From Pseudomonas lini (GTDB lineage Bacteria > Pseudomonadota > Gammaproteobacteria > Pseudomonadales > Pseudomonadaceae), in the NCBI RefSeq assembly GCF_030812475.1, contig NZ_JAUSSR010000004.1:62001-126000 (forward strand): a stretch of 64,000 bases of DNA, given 5' to 3'. Of the stretch, positions 17,638 through 26,909 are shown in pieces (position 1 is the first letter of the stretch; each line of letters opens with the position of its first letter). The notes beneath the pieces are model-generated. The model was not told the origin of the DNA and made no database searches. It saw only the letters and a program-made list of their open reading frames with translations. Position numbers and translations under genes: made by a program.

Positions 17638-20160
17638 TTACTCCGCAAGCTCCTTTAACAATCTCTGTGCACCACTGAGTACACTTTCCTGGCTATTCAG
17701 GTTATCCAGGTTTTCCACCTCGAATTTCACGCACGACTTCCCTGCAAAAGAATAAAAATTCGCTTTGTTTTCACCGTCGAACTCACCTTGCAGGACCGAG
17801 CCATCATCCATCGTGGCGGTGCACTTGATGCCTTGATAATTCAGGTCAAGTGGAGCTGAAAAGCTGATCCATTGCTCTGAATCCGGAAACTCGATTTTCA
17901 GATCCCCCGGCACCAGCGTATGCACACTCATGGTCTGGCCATCCTTGTCGGCCACCCCGTTAAACACCTCGCCTTGCTGGGTGGTGATCCGGTAGCGGTT
18001 GAACGACACCGGCGTCTGAGCGTCGTCTTTCACGGTGTAGCTGGCGGCATAACCTGCCGGTAGCGGTGTTGCCGGAGCGTCCAGGTTGGCGCCGCCGAGC
18101 TTTTGCACATGGGCGGCCTTGAGGTAGATGTTGCCGGGCGCGCCGAGCTCGATCTCGCCACCTTTCAGGCGGATGTACGCTCCGCCGCAACGGAACAGCA
18201 GTTCGTCCGGCGCGCTGATTTCCACGCGCCCTTCCACGCTTTCGATCTTGATATCGGTCTTGGCCAGGGCATGCAGATCGTTGCCCTGGGCGTGCAGCTC
18301 GACCTTGCCCTTGGCAGCCTTGAGTTTCAGGTCGGCGCGTTTTGCGAACAGGCTGATGCCGCCCTCCGCCGTTGCGGTGATGTCGTGCCCGGCGCTGATG
18401 TCGGCGTTGCGCGCCGCCATGATGCCCACGCTGGCGCTTCCGGAGGACAGGCACAGGGCTTCGGGACTGACCAGGCCGATGCCCGCCGGGGCCTGCAGCA
18501 ATAGACCCGGTTGCACCAACCCCTTGAGGGCGTGGTTCAGGCGGGTCTGGCTGTCGATATCGCCGGGTGTCGCCTGCCCACTGTGGGCGGCATTGGCCAG
18601 GGAGCGGGCCAGGGACAATGCGTCTTCCAGTTGTTCAATGGCCGCGGTTATGTCGAGTTGCTGACCCTGGGCCTTGGCCTGTTCATCGGCACTGATAAAC
18701 AACCCCTTCCCCGCCCGAATCGCCCCCCAACCATCGGTGCGCAATTCAAACCCTTCACCACGTTTTTTCTGCTCGGCATCGACCAGATGCCCAAGATTGA
18801 GCTGGCTCTTGCCACTGTGCTCGGTACTCAGCTTGACGTGCTCTTTCCCTCGCGTGTCCTCCATGCGCAATTTGTTGTTGGCCGGCGTGCGCAGCACGTT
18901 GCGCTTGTAATTGCGTGCGCGCAGGGTCACGTGGTCCGGGTGCTGGCTGTCGTGCAGGGCATGGGCGATGTACGGCCGGTCCGGGTCGCCCTGTTCAAAG
19001 GCCACCGCCACTTCGGTGCCGGCGATCAGCGGCAAATGCAGGCCGTGGGTGTCGCCGGCGTAGGGCCGGGCCAGGCGCAGCCACATGCTTTCCTGGCCGG
19101 GTTGCCAGGTGTCGCGGTCGAACAGGAAGTGCACGCGGTAGCGCCCTTCGAGGTCGATTTCGGCGTAGGGGTCGTGTTTTTGCGGGTTGCTGACCCGGGC
19201 CGGGACGGTGCCGGCGATCTGCGGCTTGGGCTGCAATGGCGGGCGAAAACACACGCTTTCCGAATAGGGAATGGCCTGGAAGTTGGCTTCGAAGCTGGCA
19301 TCGCGGGCGGCGCGGGTGCTGAGGTGGGTGATGACCGTGCCGGGGGCGAAGCGCCGCGGGTGTGGTCGATCTCGCCGTCCAGGTGGGCGCGGGCGTCGCG
19401 GTGCTGGTAGGTGCGGATGTTGACCTGGCGTTCGACTACCTGGTGTCGGGTTTGCAAGGCCCAGACGCCGTCTTGCTCGCTGCTGCTCAGGCCGGCGGGC
19501 GGGTGGCAAGGCAGCTCGATGCCGGACTGGTAATGCAGCTGATCGTCGTGGAATTCGACGACGTCGAGGTGCAGGCGTTCGTCGCTGGTGAAGCGGTACC
19601 AGATGCCGACTTCCGCCAGCAGGCGGGCGATGAAGGCCAGGTCGCTTTCACCGTACTGCATGACTTGCAGGCGCTTGGGGTAGGTGCGGGTGAGCTTGAA
19701 GAAAAAATCCTCGCCGCGGAAATCATGGCGGCTGCGCAGGATCTGTTCGACGATTTCCGGTACTGATTGGTGCTGGTAGATACGGAACTGCTGGCCGCGG
19801 GCGAGCAGTGCCAGGCGCGGTTGCAGGGTGATTTCGTAGCGGGCTTCGTCGACAGAGCCGGACAGGCGTTTGAAGCCGGTGACCACGCCGTGCAGGGTGC
19901 GCAGCGGTTTGATCGGCAGGTCCCGGGTCAGGAACGTGAGCTGGCGCGGTGGGGCGTGCAGGCTGAAGCGGGCCTCGCGGTTGAGCAGCTGGTCGGCGGC
20001 GATGTCCTGTTCGGTGCAGGTGAATTCGATGACGTAGTGGAACGGCTGGCTGAGTTGTTCTTCGCCGTGGAAGGCCAGGACGTCGAGGGGCGCGTTGAAG
20101 TTATGGACGCGCAGTTTGTGCCGGCTGTGGTCGAAGAAGGTGCGCAGTTGGCTGGGCATG
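17638..20160 (-). pseudogene. vgrG: vgrG (T6SS spike, DUF2345 C-terminal), disrupted by internal deletion/frame change
   Basis: Two frames together encode one VgrG. The upstream part (20160 to about 19355) starts MPSQLRTFFDHSRHKLRV and runs through the gp27/gp44-like domain to HLDGEIDHTRG. The downstream part (from about 19360) resumes in another frame at RFAPGTVITHLSTRAARDASF, then SETVCFRP-like region, gp5 OB fold (HDPYAEIDLEGRYRVHFLFD), the ARPYAG and DPDRPYI motifs, a DUF2345 needle and a carbohydrate-like C-terminal extension. Normally some tens of residues lie between HTRG and FAPG; here they are adjacent in DNA and out of frame, so a segment not divisible by three is missing. The start is ATG 20160 after AGGAAGG. 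Without recoding no full VgrG is made; an assembly error is the alternative. Confidence 0.8.
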
Positions 20161-20366
20161 GTCAGGCCTTCCTGGTCTGTGTGGGACGGACAGGGAGGCG
20201 TTATGTCCACCCTCGTTCAAGCGCCCGCAAGCTTTCATGATGGCGTCCGTAGTTGAAATAGGTCGTTTCCGATAAGGGCGTAGGATGCTTCCGAGTGTTG
20301 GCGCGCGTGATCTACATTAGAATTGAGCACGGCATCACTCATACGCCCTCAACCGAGGAAGTGAAG

Positions 20367-21638
20367 ATGAAGCACCTATTCGCGGTCGTCCTGGCAGCCT
20401 TCTCGCTTTTCATTTCGCCCCACGCCAGCACAGCGCCCACCGCCAACCCAGACGCGATCCGCCCCTTCCTGGTAGCCGTTTCGGATAAGGACCTGACCGA
20501 CCTGCGCACCCGCCTCCTGGCGACCCGCTGGCCGGACAAGGAAACGGTTGCCGATCGCGCCCAGGGCGCGCAGCTGGCGCAGTTGCAGGAGTTGGTGCGC
20601 TACTGGAGCACGGACTACGACTGGCGCAAGGCCGAGGCGCAGCTCAATGCGTTGCCGCAGTACATGACCACCATCGACGGGGTCGATATCCACTTCATCT
20701 GGGTGCGCTCGCCCAGTCCAAAAGCTCTGCCAATGATCATGACCCACGGATGGCCGGGCTCGGTGTTCGAGTTCATCGAGGTCGTCGGTCCACTCGCTGA
20801 CCCGGCCGCGCACGGGGGCAACGCCGCCGATGCGTTCGATCTGGTGATTCCGTCCATTCCGGGCTACGGCTTCTCCGGCAAGCCAGGTGGCGCCGGCTGG
20901 GATCCGGACCGCATCGCGCGGGTCTGGGCGCAGTTGATGCAGCGCCTGGGATACACCCACTACGTGGCACAGGGTGGTGACTGGGGTGGCCCCATCACCA
21001 GCGCGATGGCAAGGCAAGCACCGCCCGGGTTACGCGGCATTCATCTGAATCTACCGGCGACGATTCCGCCGGAGGCCGGCGCGGCACTGGCGGTCGGCGG
21101 GCCGGCGCCGGCGGGGTTCTCCGAAGAAGAACGCGCCGCCTTTGACGCCGTCGCCACCCTGGTCAAACAGGGCAACCTGGCCTACAGCACGATGATGGCC
21201 GCGCGGCCGCAAATGATCGGCTATGGCGCGACAGACTCGCCGGTGTTCCTCGCGGCGCTGATGCTGGTGCATCCAGGTTTTGCCAAATGGACGTACGGCG
21301 CCGATGCGCGGCAGTCGCCGACCAGGGATCAGGTGCTGGATGACATTACGTTGTACTGGCTGACCAACAGCGGCGCTTCGGCAGCACGGCTCTACTGGGA
21401 GAACATGGGCCGCAGCCCGCTTTCTTCGGCCGCGCAGAAAACCACCGAGATCACGCTGCCGGTGGCCGTCACGGTGTTTCCGGATGATGTCTATTACCCG
21501 CCGGAAAGCTGGGCCAGGCGCGCCTATGGCAAGTTGATCTACTTCAACCAGGCGAAACAGGGTGGCCACTTCGCGGCCTGGGAACAGCCGCAGTTGTTTA
21601 CCGAGGAACTGCGCACGGCGTTCCGATCGATGCGTTGA
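20367..21638 (+). CDS. Exported epoxide hydrolase (EHN domain, alpha/beta hydrolase)
   Basis: A 423-residue protein with a signal peptide (MKHLFAVVLAAFSLFISPHAST). The N-terminal EHN domain follows (IRPFLVAVSDKDLTDLRTRLLATRWPD). The hydrolase core has HGWPGSVFEFIEVV (oxyanion HGWPG), GGDWGGPITSAMA (nucleophile Asp in GGDWG), two lid tyrosines (AYSTMMA, TLYWLTNSGASAARLYWEN) and a C-terminal GGHFAAWEQP (catalytic His). It opens epoxides to diols in the periplasm. ATG 20367 is used because AGGAAG lies just upstream and the signal peptide begins there. It is transcribed away from vgrG and appears to be a single-gene unit. Confidence 0.87.
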   Translation: MKHLFAVVLAAFSLFISPHASTAPTANPDAIRPFLVAVSDKDLTDLRTRLLATRWPDKETVADRAQGAQLAQLQELVRYWSTDYDWRKAEAQLNALPQYMTTIDGVDIHFIWVRSPSPKALPMIMTHGWPGSVFEFIEVVGPLADPAAHGGNAADAFDLVIPSIPGYGFSGKPGGAGWDPDRIARVWAQLMQRLGYTHYVAQGGDWGGPITSAMARQAPPGLRGIHLNLPATIPPEAGAALAVGGPAPAGFSEEERAAFDAVATLVKQGNLAYSTMMAARPQMIGYGATDSPVFLAALMLVHPGFAKWTYGADARQSPTRDQVLDDITLYWLTNSGASAARLYWENMGRSPLSSAAQKTTEITLPVAVTVFPDDVYYPPESWARRAYGKLIYFNQAKQGGHFAAWEQPQLFTEELRTAFRSMR

Positions 21639-21675
21639 AGCGCGAAAAACCCTATCGGTCTGAGGGTGACGGATG

Positions 21676-21885
21676 TCAGTGAGTAGCCGGGTCAAGCGCT
21701 GGATCAGGCACATTGAGAAAGGCATTCCAGATCTCATAGGCATCGTGATGTCTCTTGGTCGCATCGTCCCACGCCGGCCCTGAAACGCATCTGGATGAAA
21801 CCAGCACCATCATGCCCATCGTGGCGGCGTCCAGTTCGATCAGTAGAGCGTGGGATTGGGTCCTGAAGTCTTCGACCGATATCAT
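21676..21885 (-). CDS. Small conserved-type hypothetical protein
   Basis: A 69-residue frame, convergent with the epoxide hydrolase. The C-terminal half, WDDATKRHHDAYEIWNAFLN, has the regular Trp/His/Ala spacing seen in small Pseudomonas proteins of unknown function, and the start MISVEDFRTQSHALLIEL looks helical. No clear ribosome site is seen before ATG 21885. No function can be proposed. Confidence 0.45.
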   Translation of the reverse strand: MISVEDFRTQSHALLIELDAATMGMMVLVSSRCVSGPAWDDATKRHHDAYEIWNAFLNVPDPALDPATH

Positions 21886-22009
21886 TGCGAGTGCCCCGGG
21901 CGGAAATCACCGCCATTGAAAAGCAATTTGCTTATCGAACGGTCGAGTGCGGGGGTCAGGGAAAATTCATCCCACCTGACCGCCGGTATCTTCTGTCAGA
22001 CCTGGAAAT

Positions 22010-23068
22010 TCATGTATCGAGACAGAATGTCATCTGCGCCGCCAGTAACTTGACTAACGCCGCGGCCGGCATTTCACGGGCCAGGGGTGCGCCCTGCCCG
22101 GCCCACTGCACGGCAAAATCGCTGTTGCCGTGGGCGCTGGCTGCTGCATTGAGCGCCTTATTGGCGTCATAGGTGAGCGGATAATCCGGCAGCGCTCCCG
22201 TCACCTCCAAGGAGGTGAAATTGCGATTGACCATGCCCCTGGCCGGGCGGCCGGAAATGACGCTGGTGACCTGGGTCTGGTGTGCCCGCGGACCTTTGAG
22301 AGCCTCTCGATAAGCGCCGTTGGCGGAAGATTCCGGACAGAGGATAAACGCCGTACCCAACTGCGCGGCACTGGCTCCCAATTGCATCACCGCCTTGATC
22401 CCTGCGCCGTCCATGATGCCGCCCGCCGCGATCACTGGCAGGCTGCACTCGGCGTTCAACACACGCACCAGCGCAAAGGTGCCCATTTCAGTGTCCTGCT
22501 GTAGGTCGAACACCCCGCGATGTCCACCGGCTTCGTAACCTTGAGCCACCAGTGCATGCACGCCGGCGTGCTCAGCCAACCGCGCTTCGGCCAGGTTGGT
22601 CACCGAACACAACAAATTGATGCCAGCAGCCTTGAGCGCATCGATGGCCGGTTGCGGGGGCAAGCCAAAATGGAAGCTCACCACTGCTGGCTTTACTTCC
22701 AGCAGCATCTGCAGCATGTCCGGGTCTTCGACGAATGAGGTATAGATCTCACGCAGAGAAGCAGGCGGCTGCGCGCCGAATTCGGCAAAAAACGGGGACA
22801 GGTCATTCAGCCATTGCGAGGCCCGAGCTGGGTCATGCACCGCAGGCTGGTGGCAAAACAGATTGACGTTGAAGGGCTTGTCCGTCAGCGCCGCCGTCTC
22901 TCGCAGCATCGCCCGCGCCTGTTCGACGTTGCTCGCACCGATGCCGATGGAGCCCAGCGCACCGGCATTGGACACCGCAGCCGCAAGTCTTGGGGTGGAA
23001 ACTGCGACCATGGGCGATTGAATGATCGGAAGGTCGATGTTCAACAGGGACAGCAGAGGATTGGACAT
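22010..23068 (-). CDS. Nitronate monooxygenase (class I-like, FMN TIM barrel)
   Basis: A 352-residue 2-nitropropane dioxygenase-family flavoprotein. Motifs: [23 protein letters not shown] at the start, [21 protein letters not shown], the [13 protein letters not shown]-phosphate/catalytic-His segment, [11 protein letters not shown] and [17 protein letters not shown]. It oxidises alkyl nitronates such as propionate-3-nitronate to an aldehyde with nitrite/nitrate release. It lies 53 bases downstream of a tautomerase gene on the same strand and beyond that an mmsA remnant. A second family member sits at 29624-30628. Start ATG 23068 is followed directly by the conserved N-terminus. Confidence 0.9.
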   Translation of the reverse strand: MSNPLLSLLNIDLPIIQSPMVAVSTPRLAAAVSNAGALGSIGIGASNVEQARAMLRETAALTDKPFNVNLFCHQPAVHDPARASQWLNDLSPFFAEFGAQPPASLREIYTSFVEDPDMLQMLLEVKPAVVSFHFGLPPQPAIDALKAAGINLLCSVTNLAEARLAEHAGVHALVAQGYEAGGHRGVFDLQQDTEMGTFALVRVLNAECSLPVIAAGGIMDGAGIKAVMQLGASAAQLGTAFILCPESSANGAYREALKGPRAHQTQVTSVISGRPARGMVNRNFTSLEVTGALPDYPLTYDANKALNAAASAHGNSDFAVQWAGQGAPLAREMPAAALVKLLAAQMTFCLDT

Positions 23069-23121
23069 GGCATCACCTTTAAAAAAATGGGCGCGGTTGA
23101 TTGCAAGCAGGCTGCAGGACC

Positions 23122-23511
23122 CTAGAGCTCCCCGGTGAGGAATTGCGCCCTGCCACGGCCGAAGGACCAGTCCGCATCGGTATTCTCCACCAGCGAAACG
23201 ATCAGGTCGTCGGGCGACAGGTCACAGTCGGCTTGCAGCTTTTCGGCGAGCAACCGGTAGAACCTGGCTTTCTGTTGTTCTGAACGCGGCCGTGAAATCA
23301 CCGTCAGCAAGACGACCTTGGCCGAGCGCGTGTAACCCAGTCCCGTGTCTTGCAGCACCAGCTCCCCCGGACGATGTTGCGTGACGCATTGGTAGCGATC
23401 ACTGGCAGGCACCTCGAATGCCTGGACCATCGCCTGATGGGCCACATCCAGCAGCGCCTTGAGCTGTGCGTCATTGCGGCCCTGAATGAGGTCGAACTTG
23501 AGCAGCGGCAT
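23122..23511 (-). CDS. Tautomerase-superfamily protein (Pro-1, MIF/4-OT fold)
   Basis: A 129-residue protein starting Met-Pro-Leu-Leu-Lys, so the catalytic amino-terminal proline is present after Met removal. Two beta-alpha-beta units of the 4-OT type follow ([28 protein letters not shown] and [27 protein letters not shown]), as in the fused tautomerase/malonate-semialdehyde-decarboxylase-like subgroup. That subgroup contains malonate semialdehyde decarboxylase, which would fit the adjacent nitronate monooxygenase and mmsA remnant in handling malonic semialdehyde; this link is inference. Confidence 0.82.
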   Translation of the reverse strand: MPLLKFDLIQGRNDAQLKALLDVAHQAMVQAFEVPASDRYQCVTQHRPGELVLQDTGLGYTRSAKVVLLTVISRPRSEQQKARFYRLLAEKLQADCDLSPDDLIVSLVENTDADWSFGRGRAQFLTGEL

Positions 23512-23637
23512 AGCGGTTCACCTTTGCGAAAAAACCGGGAGCGAGAAATTCGCCCCCTGGGAAAAAGGATGGCGTGCAGCCCGTGCCTGCCGCCATCCAA
23601 CCCGCTCTTCATCCCAAACCTGAAAAAAGCACGATGC

Positions 23638-23871
23638 CTACCTGGAAGTCGGCATGGCAAATTCGGCGCCTTCGGCCATGCTCTCCCGCCGCGCGTCGAC
23701 GTCAGCGGCGTTGGCGAGCGCCACCTGGCCAATGATCGAACCGGTGGCGGGATTGGTGACGTTCTGCTTGCGGCTTGAGGTACCTGGTGTTGCGCGGCCG
23801 TGAATGTAGCGTGCGATCTCTGCTGGCTGGTTACTCAAGGCGGGTGTCCCCTGGTGGTGGATAAGAGCCAT
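23638..23871 (-). pseudogene. Miniature remnant of mmsA ((methyl)malonate-semialdehyde dehydrogenase)
   Basis: A 77-residue frame. Residues about 17-61 match the N-terminus of CoA-acylating methylmalonate-semialdehyde dehydrogenases: IARYIHGRATPGTSSRKQNV, NPATGSIIGQVALANAADVDA. The last residues, EGAEFAMPTSR, resemble the very C-terminus of the same family (ends in MPT-x-R/K), so nearly the whole ~500-residue enzyme including the active-site Cys has been lost by an internal, apparently in-frame deletion. It is first behind an operator-like sequence (23943-23970) and upstream of the tautomerase and nitronate monooxygenase. It may now be only a leader frame. Confidence 0.65.
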
Positions 23872-24517
23872 CTCTTGTTGTTGTCAGGAAAGTGCCAGGC
23901 GGTGTCGCTGTGCCTTCAGGGGCCAAAGTAAGGTCAGCCATCGGATCATGTAAAATGATGATTTATGATTTTATGAATCACAAATAATGAAGCTACGCTG
24001 CAGAGCTTCGAATTAAGGGTTGGCCAATCACTGGGTTGGCGATCAGTCTTTGGGCAGAGGCTAACGGTAACGTTGAGAGGGATCAGTGTGTGCTTTATAC
24101 GGCGAGCGCTTGCGTGGCCTCCCGGAAAACATCGCACAGTAGATGATGTAGATCGCGCTAACTTAATCCGTTAATGATGCGAATCAGTTGTTACAGGAAC
24201 CCTTATAAAAAAACCAATGTCATCCTTTAATTGATAGTTAGGCAAAAGCTTAATATAGGCCGCGCCTATTTGACAGGCAACATGAGTTTCAGATCTATCG
24301 TTTCCAGATTTGTCGACACAAAGCGTATCAGGATTAATTCAGATGGCTATATTTTCTAGCTGAAATTGGCGCAGAGGTAATTGTACTATGGCTATCACCT
24401 CAGCCCTCCGCAGTGATGGCGCGATTAGACTACCGCTGATCGCTTCAGACGCAGCAGAAGATAACGGTCCATATTGACAATATCGTACTAAAAACAAAGT
24501 GGAGCCATTGATATCAT
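23872..24517. other. Intergenic region between the mmsA remnant and the second AT-rich unit
   Basis: About 645 bases without a convincing gene. The left end holds the operator-like element at 23943-23970; from about 24150 the sequence becomes AT-rich and irregular and may contain worn remnants. The promoter for the four-gene unit starting at 24518 should lie in the last 100 bases. No inverted repeats of an insertion sequence were recognised. Confidence 0.45.
23943..23970. promoter_or_regulatory. Operator-like element, copy A (shared with 33333-33360)
   Basis: Contains ATCATGTAAAA followed by TGATGATTTATGATT; 27 of 28 bases equal copy B. It includes an ATCAT-N8-ATGAT inverted repeat of LysR-box type. 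Located 72 bases upstream of the mmsA-remnant/tautomerase/nitronate monooxygenase unit. Confidence 0.6.
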
Positions 24518-25540
24518 ATGAATGCGATTAGCTTGATAGATAAACAGAGGTTGGACCTCATCGACCACCATTACCTTGAGGTATTTCCTGATGATGGTGT
24601 TGAGATCGACATTGTGCTATCAGGCATCTGCGGAACGGACCTGGCCGTGCTGGCGGGGCGTGAAGAGGGGCAAACAGATGTCATTCGCGGTCACGAAGCA
24701 GTCGGCATGATCGTCAAAGTAGGAAAGGACGTGACACACCTGCGGACAGGAATGCGGGTGGTGGTGGATCCTAACGAATATTGCGGATCCTGTGAGCCCT
24801 GCCGCTCAGCTAAAACGCATCTATGTAACGGTGGTTCAAATTCTGGTCTCGATATCGCAGGCATAAACAAACACGGTGCTTTTGCTGAACGTTTTATTAC
24901 TCGTGAACGTTTTGTTCACTGCTTGCCAGACGATATGAGCTGGGAAACGGGCGTCCTTATTGAACCCGTTGCTTGCATTTTGAACAATATTGATCAGGCG
25001 TCTATTCAGGCAGGAGAGCGAGTATTGCTTCTAGGTTCAGGCCCGATGAGCCTGGTCGCACAGTTGCTTCTGCGCGCAATGGGAGTCACTACACTTGCCA
25101 CGGATCTGAACCCCTACCGCATCAAATTTGGCCGCTCGCTAGGCTTGGATGTCATGCATGCCGATGAGCTGGAACTACGAATGCAAGATCAAAGCAAGGC
25201 TGATGCTGTCATAGACACCGTTGGTAATCAGATAGACACTGCCATTCAATTTGTCCGACGAGGCGGTAGAATTCTCCTTTTCGGATTTAATGGAGATTAT
25301 CATTACCAACTGCCTGTAAAATATTTTCTCGTCAATGCCATTAGCATCATTGCTGCAGGGGAATACAACCAGCACTTTCCTCGCGCGCTACGCATGGCGG
25401 GCATGCTCCCGGAACTTGGAAAACTGGTTACGCAATACTACCCATTAGAAGCATATCCTGCGGCATTCGACAGTCTGTTGAATGATCCGTCCGCCCCCAC
25501 CATCAAAAGCGTTTTCATGCCAAACCCAAAGTACCTATAA
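24518..25540 (+). CDS. Zinc-dependent medium-chain alcohol/polyol dehydrogenase
   Basis: A 340-residue MDR enzyme of the threonine/sorbitol dehydrogenase type. Catalytic zinc ligands are C38 (GICGTD) and H59-E60 (RGHEAVG); the structural zinc lobe has C89, C92, C95 and C103 (EYCGSCEPC and HLC). The Rossmann motif is LLLGSGPMSLVAQLLLRAMG with an acidic ATDLNPYR strand end, suggesting NAD. It opens an AT-rich four-gene unit with a RibD-type reductase, a HAD phosphatase and a DUF1349 protein; the enzyme probably oxidises a sugar- or polyol-like intermediate. GGAG lies 13 bases before ATG 24518, a rather long spacing. Substrate unknown. Confidence 0.85.
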   Translation: MNAISLIDKQRLDLIDHHYLEVFPDDGVEIDIVLSGICGTDLAVLAGREEGQTDVIRGHEAVGMIVKVGKDVTHLRTGMRVVVDPNEYCGSCEPCRSAKTHLCNGGSNSGLDIAGINKHGAFAERFITRERFVHCLPDDMSWETGVLIEPVACILNNIDQASIQAGERVLLLGSGPMSLVAQLLLRAMGVTTLATDLNPYRIKFGRSLGLDVMHADELELRMQDQSKADAVIDTVGNQIDTAIQFVRRGGRILLFGFNGDYHYQLPVKYFLVNAISIIAAGEYNQHFPRALRMAGMLPELGKLVTQYYPLEAYPAAFDSLLNDPSAPTIKSVFMPNPKYL

Positions 25541-25576
25541 AACCCTAAACACCTACAAACAATGAATGGAATCATA

Positions 25577-26251
25577 ATGAAAGTTACTGTATTTAGTCAG
25601 ATTTCTATTGATGGGAAATTAACACTAGGCAATGGAGCATCCAGCAAGCCTCTATTTCAACGATTCAACGATGAAGATATGCGCTTTATCCATAAATTTC
25701 GCGGTGAAGTAGATGCCATCATGGTTGGTCGCAATACGATTGTCACTGATGACCCACAATTGACGAATCGTTATGAGACCGGGCGTAATCCTGTGCGCAT
25801 CATTCCAACTACGTCACTGGATTTCCCCGCCTCTGCCAAAATTTTGAGTTCGCCAGAGGAGACCATAATCGCAACGATAGAACAATCCCGCGACCACAAA
25901 ATGGTTGAACTGATCCGTTCTCGTGGAAAGGAGGTACTTTTTGCCGGAGCAGCATGCGTTGACTTCAAGCTGCTTTTCCCAATACTGGAAGCACGCGGAA
26001 TAAAACATATTATGGTTGAAGGCGGCGGCCAATTGAACTGGCAGGTATTCAATCTCGATCTGGTTGATGAAATTATTCTAATGCAATTACCCATTATCAT
26101 TGGTGGTTCAGAGACGACCTCTCTCACTGACGGGGAGGGATATCGAGATATTGAAATGACCAAATCATTCAAGTTACATGCGTTTGAGGCACGCTCCAAT
26201 TACAACCTACTGCACTTCAAACGCGAATTTGACCATCAGAGTACGCATTGA
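25577..26251 (+). CDS. RibD C-terminal-type reductase (pyrimidine/riboflavin-pathway reductase family)
   Basis: A 224-residue protein matching the stand-alone RibD_C/dihydrofolate-reductase-like fold: FSQISIDGKLTLGNGASS (start strand with the conserved SxDGK), VDAIMVGRNTIVTDDPQLTNR, NPVRIIPTTSLDFP and IKHIMVEGGGQLNW (the EGG NADPH motif). The family reduces phosphoribosyl-amino-pyrimidines to ribityl forms in riboflavin and related pathways. There is no deaminase domain. A second in-frame ATG at 25562 is possible; ATG 25577 matches the family start. Its stop overlaps the HAD gene start (TGATG). The host riboflavin genes are not nearby, so this is probably a dedicated secondary pathway. Confidence 0.83.
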   Translation: MKVTVFSQISIDGKLTLGNGASSKPLFQRFNDEDMRFIHKFRGEVDAIMVGRNTIVTDDPQLTNRYETGRNPVRIIPTTSLDFPASAKILSSPEETIIATIEQSRDHKMVELIRSRGKEVLFAGAACVDFKLLFPILEARGIKHIMVEGGGQLNWQVFNLDLVDEIILMQLPIIIGGSETTSLTDGEGYRDIEMTKSFKLHAFEARSNYNLLHFKREFDHQSTH

Positions 26252-26907
26252 TGCCAGCAATTAATGCTGTTATTTTCGATATGGATGGCGTTCTAATCGA
26301 CAGCGAACCTCTCTACATGGAAATGGAAAGACATTCTTGCGCGCGTTATGGTGTGTCTCTTGATAAAACAGAGCTGTCACGCTTTGTGGGCACCACGCAG
26401 CGTTATATGTGGAGTGCCATAAAAAATGAATACGGACTCACCGAGTCTCTAGACTGTCTTATAATACAGCATCAACGACGATTGATTCATGCGATGTGTT
26501 CCGAACCTCTTTCACCAATGCCTGGCACGCAAACACTCCTCACCACTTTAAATGAGGCAGGAATACCCTGTGCAGTCGCATCATCTTCTCCCAGCAAGCT
26601 CGTTGAGGTCATTTTGCGTGAAACCGGGTTGCGTCCATTTTTTAATGACGTCATCTGTGGTGATGATGTTAAACACAGCAAACCTGATCCTGAGATCTTT
26701 CTCTTGACAGCTAAGCGACTCGACATTGCCCCCAGCTCGTGTTTAGTGATTGAGGATTCAATCCATGGCATTGCTGCTGCAAAAGCCGCCCATATGTTTT
26801 GTATCGGCCTGCTTAACCCCAATTCTGGACAGCAGGACCTGAGTGCGGCGGATCTTTGCGTTCACAACCATGATGAAATCAGGCAGTGGCTACTGAAAAA
26901 TAAATAA
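26251..26907 (+). CDS. HAD-superfamily phosphatase (beta-phosphoglucomutase/sugar-phosphatase-like)
   Basis: A 218-residue HAD-IA protein. Motif I is VIFDMDGVLIDSEP (nucleophile D10, D12), motif II VASSSPSKL, motif III K in DVKHSKPDPEIF and motif IV VIEDSIHGIAAAKAA. The cap is the alpha-helical C1 type. ATG 26251 overlaps the stop of the RibD-like gene. In the riboflavin pathway a HAD enzyme removes the phosphate from the ribityl-aminopyrimidine after RibD reduction; the same reductase-then-phosphatase order here suggests a parallel route. The true substrate is unknown. Confidence 0.87.
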   Translation: MPAINAVIFDMDGVLIDSEPLYMEMERHSCARYGVSLDKTELSRFVGTTQRYMWSAIKNEYGLTESLDCLIIQHQRRLIHAMCSEPLSPMPGTQTLLTTLNEAGIPCAVASSSPSKLVEVILRETGLRPFFNDVICGDDVKHSKPDPEIFLLTAKRLDIAPSSCLVIEDSIHGIAAAKAAHMFCIGLLNPNSGQQDLSAADLCVHNHDEIRQWLLKNK

Positions 26908-26909
26908 AC

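Noticed and set aside
23946..24137. A 63-residue minus-strand frame upstream of the mmsA remnant
   Set aside because: Overlaps the operator element, has no motif or ribosome site.
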